Positions 26,806-36,669 of a stretch of 64,000 nucleotides of DNA are shown piece by piece. Source of the stretch: Saprospiraceae bacterium (GTDB lineage Bacteria; Bacteroidota; Bacteroidia; Chitinophagales; Saprospiraceae); contig JADJNF010000001.1 of the NCBI GenBank assembly GCA_016714445.1, forward strand, positions 62,001-126,000. The letters are read 5' to 3'. The notes under the pieces were generated by a model. The model was not told where the DNA came from. It made no database searches and saw only the letters and a list, made by a program, of their open reading frames with translations. A program made the translations under genes and the position numbers. Each line of letters opens with the position of its first letter. Position 1 is the stretch's first letter.

Positions 26806-26834
26806 CAAATATAACAATTGCTTTTAAATTACAA
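26806..26834 (-). promoter_or_regulatory. Promoter for nusB (-33 TTG and -7 TATATTTG)
   Basis: The minus strand reads TTG, 18 bases, then TATATTTG, one base short of the usual 19-21 spacing. It lies 53 bases before the nusB ATG. The rest of the gap (26754-26994) is AT-rich and shows nothing further. Confidence 0.5.
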
Positions 26835-26994
26835 ATTATTTATATTCGTTATTATAAAGTTATTATTGAATCGCTGAAAAATACAGTTTAATTATAAACT
26901 AATATGATTCTTAAAATCTCTTTGCTGAGCCGCTTTTAATTGCCAAGTTTGTAAACCCATGACTATCTTGAATAAAGATTTATTGTCTGCGATG

Positions 26995-28545
26995 TTAAAT
27001 TTTCACAAATTTTAAAGTCCGAACATTATTATCTACTGCTAATCGTACAAAATATGATCCATTTGCATAAGGTTGCATATTTATATATATTTCATGTGCA
27101 CCTTGACTAAGACTTTTATTTACCGGCACATCAAGTTGCGATCCTAATGCATTTAAAATACTAATGTTAACGTGCTTTCCTGTATTGACAAAATTAAGGT
27201 AAATATAATCCGAACTTGGATTAGGTGATAATCTGGCATCAAGCACTATGTTATTATCAGAAGTAGATGATGGTGTCGAACAATCCTTAATAAAAGGAAT
27301 TCGCTGGAAATCATCAAACAATAAAGTCTTAATGTCTGACTCTTTCACCCCCAACCAGTCTACGAGCAAACTAGCATAAACTGACCTGAAATCGTATTGC
27401 ATCGGTACTCCTTCCTGTGGGGCAATATCAGCCGTAATTTCAGGATTCTGACCAAACACCCCCTGATTTATACAAGATCCAAAAACTATTAAAGGAGAAG
27501 CTGTCCCGTGATCCGTACCGAAACTATTGTTGGCTTTTATTTGTCTTCCAAATTCAGAAAATGTCATACCCACTACCCTTTCCTGAATACCCAATGCCTG
27601 ACAATCTTCCATAAAAGCAGCTACAGCATCAGAAACGGTTTTCAGTAATGTTGCATGATCCCCATTTTCGGGCTCGCCTATCAGCACCTGATTGGCATGC
27701 GTATCAAAACCTCCCAGATTTACCACATATATTTTAGAACCCATTCCTCCTGATATAAGATTAGCAACTATTTTCAATTGATCACCCAAACGATTATTTT
27801 CAGGATAAACTGCAATATTATTGCCCAAATCAAATGCCTTAAGTACATTGGTCGCATAAGCATTGGATTGTTTGATAGTAGTTCGGATATATTCTACTTC
27901 TGTGCCATAACAAGTGTTGTCTGCAGGTGCTGCTACAGTCTCTTCTACCAATCTTACCGATGCTTCATTGGCCAAAGTAAAACTAAAATTAGTCACAGGT
28001 CCCTGACATGTTTCAGATACAACATTGCCCAGGGTGATTGCAAATGGATCGGGACAATCAGCATTGGGATATGCAGAAGGAAATCCCGGATATTTAAGAT
28101 CAAGATATCTTCCTGCCCATCCAGTAGTAAGATATTCTTCAGAATCAGACGCAGACGTCCAGATATCAGTAGACCTGAAGTGTGATCTGTTTTGATTGGG
28201 ATAACCTACAGATTGAACTACCGCTAATTTTTCATCATTATACAGTCGATGTATACCCGACATGGCTGGGTGAATACCTGTTTTATCGACCAATTTCAGC
28301 ACAGAAGTCTCCGGTAATAAAAGATTAGGTCTCACCTGACTAAGTCCCGCATATTGATCCAAAGGTATGACCATATTCAGTCCATCATTGCCTCCATTAA
28401 GCTGTATCAGAACAAGTACTCTGTCATCTCCGTTATTAACCATACTAAACAACGATGATCTCGACATGGCAGAAACTTCCAGTCCTCCCAAAAGCAAAGG
28501 TAACGACATGAATGAACCGGATTGTAAAAACTGTCTTCGTTTCAT
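26995..28545 (-). CDS. DUF1501 protein with twin-arginine leader and T9SS type A tail
   Basis: A 516-residue exported protein of the DUF1501 (sulfatase/alkaline-phosphatase-like fold) family. N-terminus MKRRQFLQSG is a twin-arginine motif. Family segments: LNGGNDGLNMVIP near 49-61, NLGGFDTHANQ with a metal-type Asp-His near 275-285, and FSEFGRQIKANNSFGTDHG near 327-345, the latter carrying the conserved Glu/Arg/Asp-His set. After residue about 430 comes a sorting domain: LSPNPSSDYIYLNFVNT ... LKFVKI. It lies 36 bases after the DUF1800 gene; these two families are habitual neighbours across bacteria, with no settled function. Confidence 0.9.
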   Translation of the reverse strand: MKRRQFLQSGSFMSLPLLLGGLEVSAMSRSSLFSMVNNGDDRVLVLIQLNGGNDGLNMVIPLDQYAGLSQVRPNLLLPETSVLKLVDKTGIHPAMSGIHRLYNDEKLAVVQSVGYPNQNRSHFRSTDIWTSASDSEEYLTTGWAGRYLDLKYPGFPSAYPNADCPDPFAITLGNVVSETCQGPVTNFSFTLANEASVRLVEETVAAPADNTCYGTEVEYIRTTIKQSNAYATNVLKAFDLGNNIAVYPENNRLGDQLKIVANLISGGMGSKIYVVNLGGFDTHANQVLIGEPENGDHATLLKTVSDAVAAFMEDCQALGIQERVVGMTFSEFGRQIKANNSFGTDHGTASPLIVFGSCINQGVFGQNPEITADIAPQEGVPMQYDFRSVYASLLVDWLGVKESDIKTLLFDDFQRIPFIKDCSTPSSTSDNNIVLDARLSPNPSSDYIYLNFVNTGKHVNISILNALGSQLDVPVNKSLSQGAHEIYINMQPYANGSYFVRLAVDNNVRTLKFVKI

Positions 28546-28581
28546 TTTATTTAAAATTTATTTGGTTAAATAATGGATGTA

Positions 28582-30141
28582 TTAGCTCAAGTGGTATTCA
28601 GGCATTCTCATCATATATACTATCAAAGCTCTTAGTCTATTGACAATTGGAGCTCGTTTTGTTTCATTGGTCGGGTCAGCTTTATATATATTGTATAATG
28701 TAGTCCAGCTATTGGCACCAGTACCGGCAACCAGTAAACCTTTGAGTACAGTTATCTGATTTTGGGCAAGTGGTTTTGACATTAAAATTAAAGAAAACTC
28801 ATCTATCACTTTGTCTGTATCAGCCGGATCAGGAAACTTATCCAAAGTATTTATAGCATTCAATTGCAACCTATAAGTTCCAAATGGCAATCCTGTAGAC
28901 GCGACGCCATCTGTATAAAGTTTTCTAGTGGGCAGTGAAGTGGCATTCAACCATAATCTATAATATGATGGCGTCTGATAAAATGCTTGCCATCCGGCTA
29001 CTGAAGGAGCTTGGTACAAACCCATCTGCATGGCAAAAGTAGTTTGATATAGTCCACCTAATACCCTGTATTTCAGGACGGGATCTGACGGGTATACCAC
29101 ATTAAACTGATTCAAAGGATTAAGTAAAAAATCGATAGGGTTTTTTATAATACCTCCAATAATACATGTATCATAAAAATGTTCACTGGCCAGCAATGTC
29201 TTTAATGCCGGAGCAATTTCATAATTATTGTCTCTTATTATTTTTGCCAGAGGAATTATAATATCTTTTTCGATACTATCGTCAATATTATAGTGAAGAA
29301 ACCATCGATAAAACTTTCTTGCAATAAATAAAGATACTTCTTCTTTTTGAAAAATAATATCAATCAAATTTTTATATTCTTCCGCGCCGGCATTATTTAT
29401 TGTCACTCCATTAAATCTATGGGAGAGTTTTTTTGTGGTGGTGTCGTGTCTGACCAAATTAAACTGCGACCTTATCGGAAGATTGGCTCTTACATCTACC
29501 CACCCTGTGAGTACTTTTGCTACTTCTTTTACATCTTCTTCCGTATAAGTGGTATAGTCTCCCGGACCTGCTGAAATGCCCTTTCCGAGGGTAAATAATT
29601 CCATTAATTCACGTGCATAATTTTCATTTGGTGCTTGTTTAGTATTATCTCTTCCATTCAGGTAATTTAACATAGCTGGGTCAATTGTAACATCTTTAGT
29701 AAGTTGTTTAAAATTACCCAAGGCATTGGATCTTAATAATTCTATATATTTGTATGAGTATCTTGGATCGTTGATATCAGATGTGACAAAATGATTGTGC
29801 CAGAACATGGTCATTTTTTCTCTGATATTTAGGCTTCCTGTGAGCATTAGTTCAAACGACCAACCGCGCAAAGATGCCGTTCTGTAACCGTTTACATTTT
29901 GTGAAACGCCTTTATCCACCCATGTAACACCTATCGGCACCTCAGGGTCATCTTCAAAACTGAGATTCAAAGGTGGTGGTGGTGGACCCAATGGCTGAAA
30001 CAATACATCAAGACTTGCATCAAGCGATTTACTACCATATTCTTTCAATGTTTCATAACTGACACCATATGTAGTCCGTCGGAAAAGGTGAGCAGCAAGA
30101 CTTGTATTCCAGGCTCCATTGTATTTGTTTAAAGATGCCAT
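28582..30141 (-). CDS. DUF1800 protein
   Basis: A 519-residue member of DUF1800, the constant neighbour of DUF1501 proteins. Motifs: AHLFRRTTYGVSYE near 17-30, LNIREKMTMFWHNHFVTS near 105-122, NENYARELMELFTLG near 172-186, and YDTCIIGGIIKNPIDFL near the middle of the second half. Unlike many relatives it shows no signal peptide at the chosen ATG (MASLNKYNGAWN), so either it is cytoplasmic or export uses another route. First gene of the pair. Function of the family is not known. Confidence 0.88.
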   Translation of the reverse strand: MASLNKYNGAWNTSLAAHLFRRTTYGVSYETLKEYGSKSLDASLDVLFQPLGPPPPPLNLSFEDDPEVPIGVTWVDKGVSQNVNGYRTASLRGWSFELMLTGSLNIREKMTMFWHNHFVTSDINDPRYSYKYIELLRSNALGNFKQLTKDVTIDPAMLNYLNGRDNTKQAPNENYARELMELFTLGKGISAGPGDYTTYTEEDVKEVAKVLTGWVDVRANLPIRSQFNLVRHDTTTKKLSHRFNGVTINNAGAEEYKNLIDIIFQKEEVSLFIARKFYRWFLHYNIDDSIEKDIIIPLAKIIRDNNYEIAPALKTLLASEHFYDTCIIGGIIKNPIDFLLNPLNQFNVVYPSDPVLKYRVLGGLYQTTFAMQMGLYQAPSVAGWQAFYQTPSYYRLWLNATSLPTRKLYTDGVASTGLPFGTYRLQLNAINTLDKFPDPADTDKVIDEFSLILMSKPLAQNQITVLKGLLVAGTGANSWTTLYNIYKADPTNETKRAPIVNRLRALIVYMMRMPEYHLS

Positions 30142-30345
30142 ACGTTCTGTTTATTTTGATCAATTTGACATAAAAGCATAAAATAAGTTTAATCGGCTTA
30201 ATAATATATTTTCTACCGAAATAAATATAAGAAAATACTTCATTTATTGTACTCTAAATTTTGTTAAAATATTTAGAAGTATTACAAAATAGTGTAAAAA
30301 GCAACCATCTTAATTGACGTCAAGTATAAATCTGTCTACCGAAAA

Positions 30346-31419
30346 TTACAAAATGATCGAATTAATTATTTTACCCGCAGCATGTCCATCACCATAAAGC
30401 TGGATATTAAATGATGTTTTGGGTGATACATTTGTATGATAGGCATCCAGAATTACATTTTTGTCTGCTCCAACAAGTGTATTAAATCCTCCTTCTACCA
30501 ATTCTATCCACTCCGTCTGGTCTCTTAAAGTGATACAATATTTTCCAAAAAAGAATGCTTCTTTTTGAAGTCCTCCGCTATCTGTCATCACGATAGCAGC
30601 GTTAGAAGTCAATGAAATCATATCCAGGTACCCTACCGGGTCTATCATTTTGAACTTCACTTTTATTTGTTGCTGTTCAATCAGTTTGCGAGTTCGGGGA
30701 TGGATTGGCACAACAACCGTGCGATGATGATGAATAATATTAAGTGCTTCAATGATTTCTTGCAACCGATTGGTTTGATCTGTATTTTCTTGCCTATGGA
30801 TCGAAGCCAATACATATTCGCCGGAATTGAGATTCAGATCATCAATTATAATACTCTCACTATCTGCTTTTGATTTATAATAAAGAGCAGCATCAAACAT
30901 AATATCACCACTTTGAACTAACTTAATGTTAAAATGGTCAAATCCTTCATTTTTTAAATTCTTTATTGCTGTATCCGTAGGGCAAAAAAGAATATCTGAA
31001 ATTCTATCTGTAAGAATACGGTTTATTTCTTCAGGCATAGCCATATTATACGACCTGAGTCCTGCTTCCACGTGGGCTACTCTGATATTTAATTTCCTGG
31101 CGGCCAAAGCACCCGCCAAAGTAGAATTAGTATCACCATATACCAGGACACAATCAGGTTTTTCAGACACTAAAATTTTTTCAATTTCTTCCAGCATCCT
31201 GCCAGTCATAGCACCATGGGAAAGAGAATGAATATCTAATTGATATTTTGGAGCTGGTATATCCATTTCTTTGAAAAATATATCACTCATATTGGCATCA
31301 AAGTGTTGTCCGGTATGAATGATGACCTCTTCTATTCCACTATGATTTTTAATTTCCCTGCTCAAGGCGGAAGCTTTTATAAACTGAGGTCTTGCGCCCA
31401 CTATGGTGACAATTTTCAT
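30346..31419 (-). CDS. wecB: UDP-N-acetylglucosamine 2-epimerase, non-hydrolysing
   Basis: Interconverts UDP-GlcNAc and UDP-ManNAc for surface glycan synthesis in the cytoplasm. The 357-residue product has the full family pattern: GARPQFIKASALSREI near 7-22, HTGQHFDANMSD near 36-47, YGDTNSTLAGALAARKL near 94-110, AHVEAGLRSYNMAMPEE near 114-130 with catalytic-site acidic residues, PIHPRTRK, and DSGGLQKEAFFFGKYCITL with RDQTEWIELVEGG. It starts 6 bases after the stop of a glycosyltransferase gene and is the last gene of a three-gene glycan operon. Confidence 0.95.
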   Translation of the reverse strand: MKIVTIVGARPQFIKASALSREIKNHSGIEEVIIHTGQHFDANMSDIFFKEMDIPAPKYQLDIHSLSHGAMTGRMLEEIEKILVSEKPDCVLVYGDTNSTLAGALAARKLNIRVAHVEAGLRSYNMAMPEEINRILTDRISDILFCPTDTAIKNLKNEGFDHFNIKLVQSGDIMFDAALYYKSKADSESIIIDDLNLNSGEYVLASIHRQENTDQTNRLQEIIEALNIIHHHRTVVVPIHPRTRKLIEQQQIKVKFKMIDPVGYLDMISLTSNAAIVMTDSGGLQKEAFFFGKYCITLRDQTEWIELVEGGFNTLVGADKNVILDAYHTNVSPKTSFNIQLYGDGHAAGKIINSIIL

Positions 31420-31425
31420 TTCTTT

Positions 31426-32730
31426 CTATTTATGTTGAATTATATCATTCAGTAATTCTGCGTATTTGCCGGTTAATGCTCTTCTGGAGTACTTTTCAAT
31501 CCCTGATGTCTGTGTTTTAAGTTGTCCTGATTTATATCTTTCAAAATTTTGTTTAAGATATTCGACAACGGCATTCACATCATCATAATCTATGACAACA
31601 CCGGCACCCGCTTCATGAATGATATCAGCAGCATCCCCGTCATTAGGTCCTATACAAAGTACAGGCCTCCCGGATGCAAGATATTCAAATATTTTTCCTG
31701 TCAAAATTGATGCATTATTCGATGTTCTATTGATAATAAGCAAAAGAATCTGAGCTGCATTTTGATACTTTATAGCCACCTTATGGGGTACATAACCAAT
31801 AAAATTTACCAAGTCATTGATATCATAATATGTCACACTATCCGATACTATAGCTTCAGGTTTCCCTACCAAATTTACTTTCAGTTCTTTACACAATGGA
31901 TGGTTCATCTTTTTTAAAAAACTCACTGCTTTCCAGAGTGCTTCAGGATTTCTGGCATCATTCATGGTTCCTATATAAGTTACAGAAAAATAATTGTCTG
32001 TAACTTGTCCATGCCCTATTCTGTCTGACTCATCAAAACCATTGGTAATAACTTCTGTTCGGTTAACAGTCAATAACCGCAGATCTGAAGCCATGGTCTT
32101 CCCAACAGTCACAATAATATCGCAAGCATTGAGTACCTTTTTTTCCAGGGTAATATGTCGATTCCTGCTCCAAGCAGTCAGGCCGAGATCATCAAAATAG
32201 TCTATCTGCGTCCAAGGATCTCTATAATCAATGATCCAAGGAAATTTAAATTTTTGTTTTATATGGTAGGCAATCAAATGGCAGCTATGGGGAGGACCTG
32301 TACTTATGATCGCGTCAATATGATTTTGATCTAAATATTTACTAAGATATTTAACGGATGGTTTTATCCACAAAAATCTGGCATCAGGAATAAATACATT
32401 TCCCCTGACCCAAACCGCCAACTTATCTTTCCAAGCCATTTTTTTACCCTGCGATAGAAAATTTGCGTCTATTTTTTCATTTTTATGTTTACCCGTGAGT
32501 TTTTTATATACTCCATAAGGTTCTATGATTGGGTGTTTTAATACTTCTATGTCTTTCGGAACTTCTTCCCCTATACTTTTATCTAAAATAGGGTAATCCG
32601 GGTTTTCAACTGTATATACAACTGGCTCCCAACCAAAATCCTGAAGATATTTAACAAATTTAACCCACCGCTGTACGCCACCTCCACCTGCTGGTGGCCA
32701 GTAATAGGTTATTATCAGTACTTTCTTCAT
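31426..32730 (-). CDS. Glycosyltransferase, GT-B fold (family 4 type)
   Basis: A 434-residue cytoplasmic glycosyltransferase. N-terminal Rossmann segment ends with YYWPPAGGGGVQRWVKFVKYL near 8-28, the nucleotide/acceptor loop of GT4 enzymes. The donor-binding half has VTYIGTMNDARNPEALW near 250-266 and, further on, ILTGKIFEYLASGRPVLCIG, where the Glu of the E-x7-E-like region holds the sugar nucleotide. Sugar and acceptor unknown. It sits between a YfhO-like membrane protein (14 bases) and wecB (6 bases), so it likely adds a sugar in the same surface glycan. Confidence 0.9.
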   Translation of the reverse strand: MKKVLIITYYWPPAGGGGVQRWVKFVKYLQDFGWEPVVYTVENPDYPILDKSIGEEVPKDIEVLKHPIIEPYGVYKKLTGKHKNEKIDANFLSQGKKMAWKDKLAVWVRGNVFIPDARFLWIKPSVKYLSKYLDQNHIDAIISTGPPHSCHLIAYHIKQKFKFPWIIDYRDPWTQIDYFDDLGLTAWSRNRHITLEKKVLNACDIIVTVGKTMASDLRLLTVNRTEVITNGFDESDRIGHGQVTDNYFSVTYIGTMNDARNPEALWKAVSFLKKMNHPLCKELKVNLVGKPEAIVSDSVTYYDINDLVNFIGYVPHKVAIKYQNAAQILLLIINRTSNNASILTGKIFEYLASGRPVLCIGPNDGDAADIIHEAGAGVVIDYDDVNAVVEYLKQNFERYKSGQLKTQTSGIEKYSRRALTGKYAELLNDIIQHK

Positions 32731-32744
32731 GGAAAAGATAATTA

Positions 32745-35150
32745 TCAGGCAATACCCACTTCAGGCGCTTTTCTGAAGTTGATGAAGATTACATATGCCA
32801 GCAAAATCAGTAATGAAAGGGAACAAATTAAGCTGATGGTCTCTCCCAGAAAATATGTTTTTGGTTTGAATTCATAAGTGATCGAATGTTTACCATCCGG
32901 TATTTTCAATCCTCTTAGAATATAATTAACTCTGATGTGATCAACTTCTTTACCATCGACATATGCTTGCCAACCTTTATTAGGACCATACCATATTTCT
33001 GAAAAAACAGCCAATTGTTCACCTTTTGTATCAGATTCATATTCAATCTTATTGGGGGAGTATGATTTTAGGTTAATGGCTCCATTTTTTGAAGGACTTA
33101 AACCAGCAATGTAATCTTTAAATTCTTCATGTACAACAACATCTCCCGCAGGGTCAAAACCAGTTAGTGAATCAATTTCTGCATTGGCATTTGGTACCAC
33201 TTTAATGTTATTGATAAACCAGGCATTACCTAAGGCAGCCGGATTTCTTTGAACAAATGGATTACCATCCTGACCCTGCACAATAAAATATTTGGTATTC
33301 AACATATTTAAAACAGCCTGATTATTTTTTGTGATGTGTCGCTCGATGATATCCTGGTATCTCACAAGTTTAGCTGCATGATAACCTCCTATGGTTTTAT
33401 GAAAATATGATGTAGATGCAGCATTAAAAGTATTTACTGTAGCATCATAGACCCTGAAATTAGGATCTTTATCCTGTAGAATTTGTAAGTCAGCAGGTCT
33501 GGGCTCAAATTCATTTTTATAGGTAGTTTTTGAAACAAAATCTTTTTTATCCAGATAGTCTTTCCCGATTTGCACAAGATCAAAAAGTCCCAGAACTGAA
33601 ACAATGGCAATGAGCAACGTACTGTTAAGTTTACCTTTCAAATACATATAAAGCGTGCCCAAAACCATCAGGATAAACACCAAACTTCTTAGGGAAGATG
33701 CTGAAAGCATATCTCTTCTCTGTTCCAAAAGCGCATCAATGATCTGCGCATATTGTTCGTCTCCGGCAGATGTAAAATCAAAAAATGATCCGCCAGCTAG
33801 CCACATAAGCAGAGAAATTCCACCCAATACTATACCTGATATAAATAAAGGCCTGATATACTGTGATTTATTTTCAGCTTTTACCACTTGGGATAAGGCA
33901 AGTACACCTAAAATAGGAACAAATATGGCGGTAATACTGAGTATAGAACTAGGTGCCCTGAATTTATTAAAAAGTGGGAAATAATCAAAAAACAAACGAT
34001 TTAATATTTCAAAATGTCTGCCCATGGATAGCAATAGCGTAAATAAAACCGCACCAAGTAACCACCATTTCACATCACCCTTTACTACAAATAATCCAAA
34101 AATAAATAAGAAAAATGCCACCACACCAAAATATGCAGGACCACTGGTAAATGGTAATGCACCAAAATAAGTCGGGGCTTGAAAAGCTTGCCTCTGACCA
34201 ACAGCTTTACCCAGTGTCGATTTTCCGTCTAACCATTCTCCTGATCCTCCGCCCACTGCTTTGGGGATAAATGTTGCCATAATGTCTCCTATACCATTGC
34301 TCCACTGCATGGCATAATCCCATTGCAATCCACCTGAAGCATCCGCATTGGAGGTTGATGTTTCCGGAGATTGTAAAACCTGACCGCCGCGCATGGTATC
34401 TTTTGTATATTCATAGGTAGTCCATAATTTTGACGCAGATGATCCCAGAGCCAATATTGCAACTATTGACATAACACCAATGGCTTTCGCAAAGGACATT
34501 AATTTTCCTTCCTTAATACTTTTTGCAAATTCTATGAAAACCAAAATGACCAGGCAAAGTCCCAGATAATAAGTCATTTGAGGGTGATTTGCACCTATAT
34601 TTATCCCAAGTGCTACTCCGAAAACAGCTGCACCCAATAAATATTTTTCTCTGAAGGTCAGGATAACTCCCGCAATCACCGGGGCACTTGTCATGACCGC
34701 AACCAACTTGGAATTGTGGCCTGCCTCAAAGAGAGAAAAATTATTGGTGGTAAACCCAAACAAAAAGGCACCCAGCAAACTCAGCCAGGGGCTAACTCCT
34801 AATAATAACATCAAAACATAAAAACCCAACATGCCTGCTATAAAATATCCCGCCGGTCTACTGATACCCAATGTAAGTGCCCGTTCCACATAATGCAAAA
34901 GATTGTTTTTATTTATCGCCGATATCTGATAAGTGGGCATTCCTCCAAACATGGAATTGGTCCAAAGGGCTTCATCTCCAGTCTTTTCCCTGTAATCAGT
35001 GGCTTCTTTGGACATCCCAACATGTTGAATAGTGTCCCCTTGCCGCACTACTTTACCTTCAAACTGTGGTAAAAAATAAAATATGTTAACAATAACAATA
35101 AGAAGAACAGGTAGTAAATATGGATAAACTTTTTTAATGTCAATTTTCAT
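32745..35150 (-). CDS. YfhO-family polytopic membrane protein
   Basis: An 801-residue inner-membrane protein: a first TM segment at about 10-30 (YLLPVLLIVIVNIFYFLP), an extracytoplasmic loop, then roughly a dozen TM helices up to about residue 530, a soluble C-terminal domain of about 240 residues (FRVYDATVNTFNAASTSYFH), and a last TM helix near the C-terminus (TISLICSLSLLILLAYVIF). This layout matches the GT-C-like YfhO family, which in Firmicutes glycosylates lipoteichoic acid; in Bacteroidota the substrate is not known. First gene of the operon with a GT4 enzyme and wecB. Confidence 0.85.
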   Translation of the reverse strand: MKIDIKKVYPYLLPVLLIVIVNIFYFLPQFEGKVVRQGDTIQHVGMSKEATDYREKTGDEALWTNSMFGGMPTYQISAINKNNLLHYVERALTLGISRPAGYFIAGMLGFYVLMLLLGVSPWLSLLGAFLFGFTTNNFSLFEAGHNSKLVAVMTSAPVIAGVILTFREKYLLGAAVFGVALGINIGANHPQMTYYLGLCLVILVFIEFAKSIKEGKLMSFAKAIGVMSIVAILALGSSASKLWTTYEYTKDTMRGGQVLQSPETSTSNADASGGLQWDYAMQWSNGIGDIMATFIPKAVGGGSGEWLDGKSTLGKAVGQRQAFQAPTYFGALPFTSGPAYFGVVAFFLFIFGLFVVKGDVKWWLLGAVLFTLLLSMGRHFEILNRLFFDYFPLFNKFRAPSSILSITAIFVPILGVLALSQVVKAENKSQYIRPLFISGIVLGGISLLMWLAGGSFFDFTSAGDEQYAQIIDALLEQRRDMLSASSLRSLVFILMVLGTLYMYLKGKLNSTLLIAIVSVLGLFDLVQIGKDYLDKKDFVSKTTYKNEFEPRPADLQILQDKDPNFRVYDATVNTFNAASTSYFHKTIGGYHAAKLVRYQDIIERHITKNNQAVLNMLNTKYFIVQGQDGNPFVQRNPAALGNAWFINNIKVVPNANAEIDSLTGFDPAGDVVVHEEFKDYIAGLSPSKNGAINLKSYSPNKIEYESDTKGEQLAVFSEIWYGPNKGWQAYVDGKEVDHIRVNYILRGLKIPDGKHSITYEFKPKTYFLGETISLICSLSLLILLAYVIFINFRKAPEVGIA

Positions 35151-35474
35151 GTGCCAGTGTGTTAAGTGGTTTGAATATTATTCAATTAATCAGTAAAAAC
35201 GGCGTAATATTAAGAAAATTATTTATATTATAAATAAGAGTATGTTTAAAATAAATGAAGTGAATGACAACTTAAGAAATCTTTTGGATCACATAGTCAA
35301 AATTAAAGATCATTGTATCTTCTGAATTCCGGGCAAATATTAAAATCAATTGAAATAAAATAACATAAAAAATTAAAGCAGGAATGATATTAAAACTGTC
35401 TAGGCACCATTTTAAAGGGTATAATTTTACCATTTTCTGAATAAATAAGCAGAAATACTTATTACATTGATATA
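35151..35474. other. AT-rich intergenic region without recognised feature
   Basis: A 324-base gap between the YfhO gene start and the lipocalin-like gene stop. Only a 27-codon plus-strand frame with no supporting context was seen, and no hairpin, repeat or promoter box I would defend. Confidence 0.4.
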
Positions 35475-35927
35475 TCAGACCCTTTTAAATACAAATTTTG
35501 ATAAACATTCCACATTTGGATGTTTTGATATGATGGTCAAAATATCATTCTGTATAGAATAAAAGCTTGCGCCTGATTGAGACCCCTCTGTTAGGATTAT
35601 TGAGTCCCCTTTTAGTTCGTAAGTCCCCTCCCGATAAAAATTCCTTACAACATTCGTGGAAGTTTGTCCGTTCCAGGAAGTCACGTCTATGTGGAATTCA
35701 TCCAGTATATATTTATTGTATGTTACGGTAAATATACCTGAGCAGCATGCCGTATTTACATCTCTGCAATTGACCAGATATTGACTGCAATCTGTTATGT
35801 TTGGATTTGAACAATCTACCATACCATAATTCAATACCCTCCAAACACCTTCAATCTCATTTGCTTCCCTTTCGCATGAAATAAAAAAAACAACTGTTAC
35901 CATGATAAGTACTAATTTCTGTTTCAT
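35475..35927 (-). CDS. Small lipoprotein, lipocalin-like
   Basis: A 150-residue lipoprotein: signal peptide KLVLIMVTVVFF and lipobox FFISCE, so it is anchored after export. The body begins IEGVWRVLNYG, the first strand of lipocalin-like domains, and has beta-strand rhythm (YREGTYELKGDSIILTEG, then FVFKRV) with six internal Cys residues between 38 and 63, which may form disulfides. It is the last gene of a run with a sirtuin and the NAD(P)HX repair enzyme (10 bases after the sirtuin). Ligand unknown. Confidence 0.72.
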   Translation of the reverse strand: MKQKLVLIMVTVVFFISCEREANEIEGVWRVLNYGMVDCSNPNITDCSQYLVNCRDVNTACCSGIFTVTYNKYILDEFHIDVTSWNGQTSTNVVRNFYREGTYELKGDSIILTEGSQSGASFYSIQNDILTIISKHPNVECLSKFVFKRV

Positions 35928-35937
35928 TATTAATAAT

Positions 35938-36651
35938 TTATACGTTGAGAAAATGTTTGTTTGATTTTAAAAGTATGTCAACTAATTCCACAACACCTAC
36001 ACTTGCTTTTTCGCTTATCACACTGAGGTTTGACCGTCTGCTCAATTCATGAGAGATATGCGGCTTCGGATCGATATAAAATATTTTGCTCCCTTTTTGA
36101 GCATAAGAAATCAGGCCTGCTGCCGGATATACCTGCATAGAAGTGCCTATGATGATAAAGATATCCCCTTTTTCACATTCCTGAATAGCAGGTTCCAGCA
36201 TGGGTACCATTTCACCAAACCAGACAATATGTGGTCTGAGTTGATAACCTTGTTCACAAAAATCTCCGGTATTCAGATCGTCGGTCCATTCATAAATTAG
36301 ACGTGAATTAAGTGTACTTCTTACTTTATTGAGTTCTCCGTGCAAATGTATAATACGACTACTGCCCGCCCGTTCGTGCAGGTTGTCCACATTTTGTGTA
36401 ATGACTACCACATCAAATTCCTTTTCCAGTTTTGCCAATGCAAAATGTGCTTCATTAGGGCTTACCGACTTTAGTTGTCGACGGCGTTGGTTATAAAAGT
36501 CCAATACCAGTTCCTGATCATTTTCCCAACCCTGAGGAGATGCTACCGCCATGACATCGTGACCTTCCCACAATCCATCAGCATCTCTGAAAGTGCTAAT
36601 ACCGCTTTCAGCACTAATACCTGCGCCAGTTAATACAACTATTTTTTGCAT
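35938..36651 (-). CDS. cobB: Sir2-family NAD-dependent deacylase lacking the zinc cysteines
   Basis: A 237-residue sirtuin that removes acyl groups from lysine using NAD. Seen: LTGAGISAESGISTFR near 6-21 (NAD site), TQNVDNLHERAG near 100-111, and catalytic His in IHLHGEL near 117-123. FYNQRRRQL keeps the Tyr and Arg of the class III desuccinylase signature. The zinc module that follows in E. coli CobB has four Cys; here only one Cys (GDFCEQG) remains between LHGEL and RPHIVWFGE. I recall similar zinc-less forms in other Bacteroidota, but this needs an alignment. It sits 18 bases after the NAD(P)HX repair gene. Confidence 0.92.
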   Translation of the reverse strand: MQKIVVLTGAGISAESGISTFRDADGLWEGHDVMAVASPQGWENDQELVLDFYNQRRRQLKSVSPNEAHFALAKLEKEFDVVVITQNVDNLHERAGSSRIIHLHGELNKVRSTLNSRLIYEWTDDLNTGDFCEQGYQLRPHIVWFGEMVPMLEPAIQECEKGDIFIIIGTSMQVYPAAGLISYAQKGSKIFYIDPKPHISHELSRRSNLSVISEKASVGVVELVDILLKSNKHFLNV

Positions 36652-36669
36652 ATTAAATTTTGTACTTAC

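Noticed and set aside
35242..35325. 27-codon plus-strand frame in the gap upstream of the yfhO-like gene
   Set aside because: No promoter box, motif or partner gene; likely chance.
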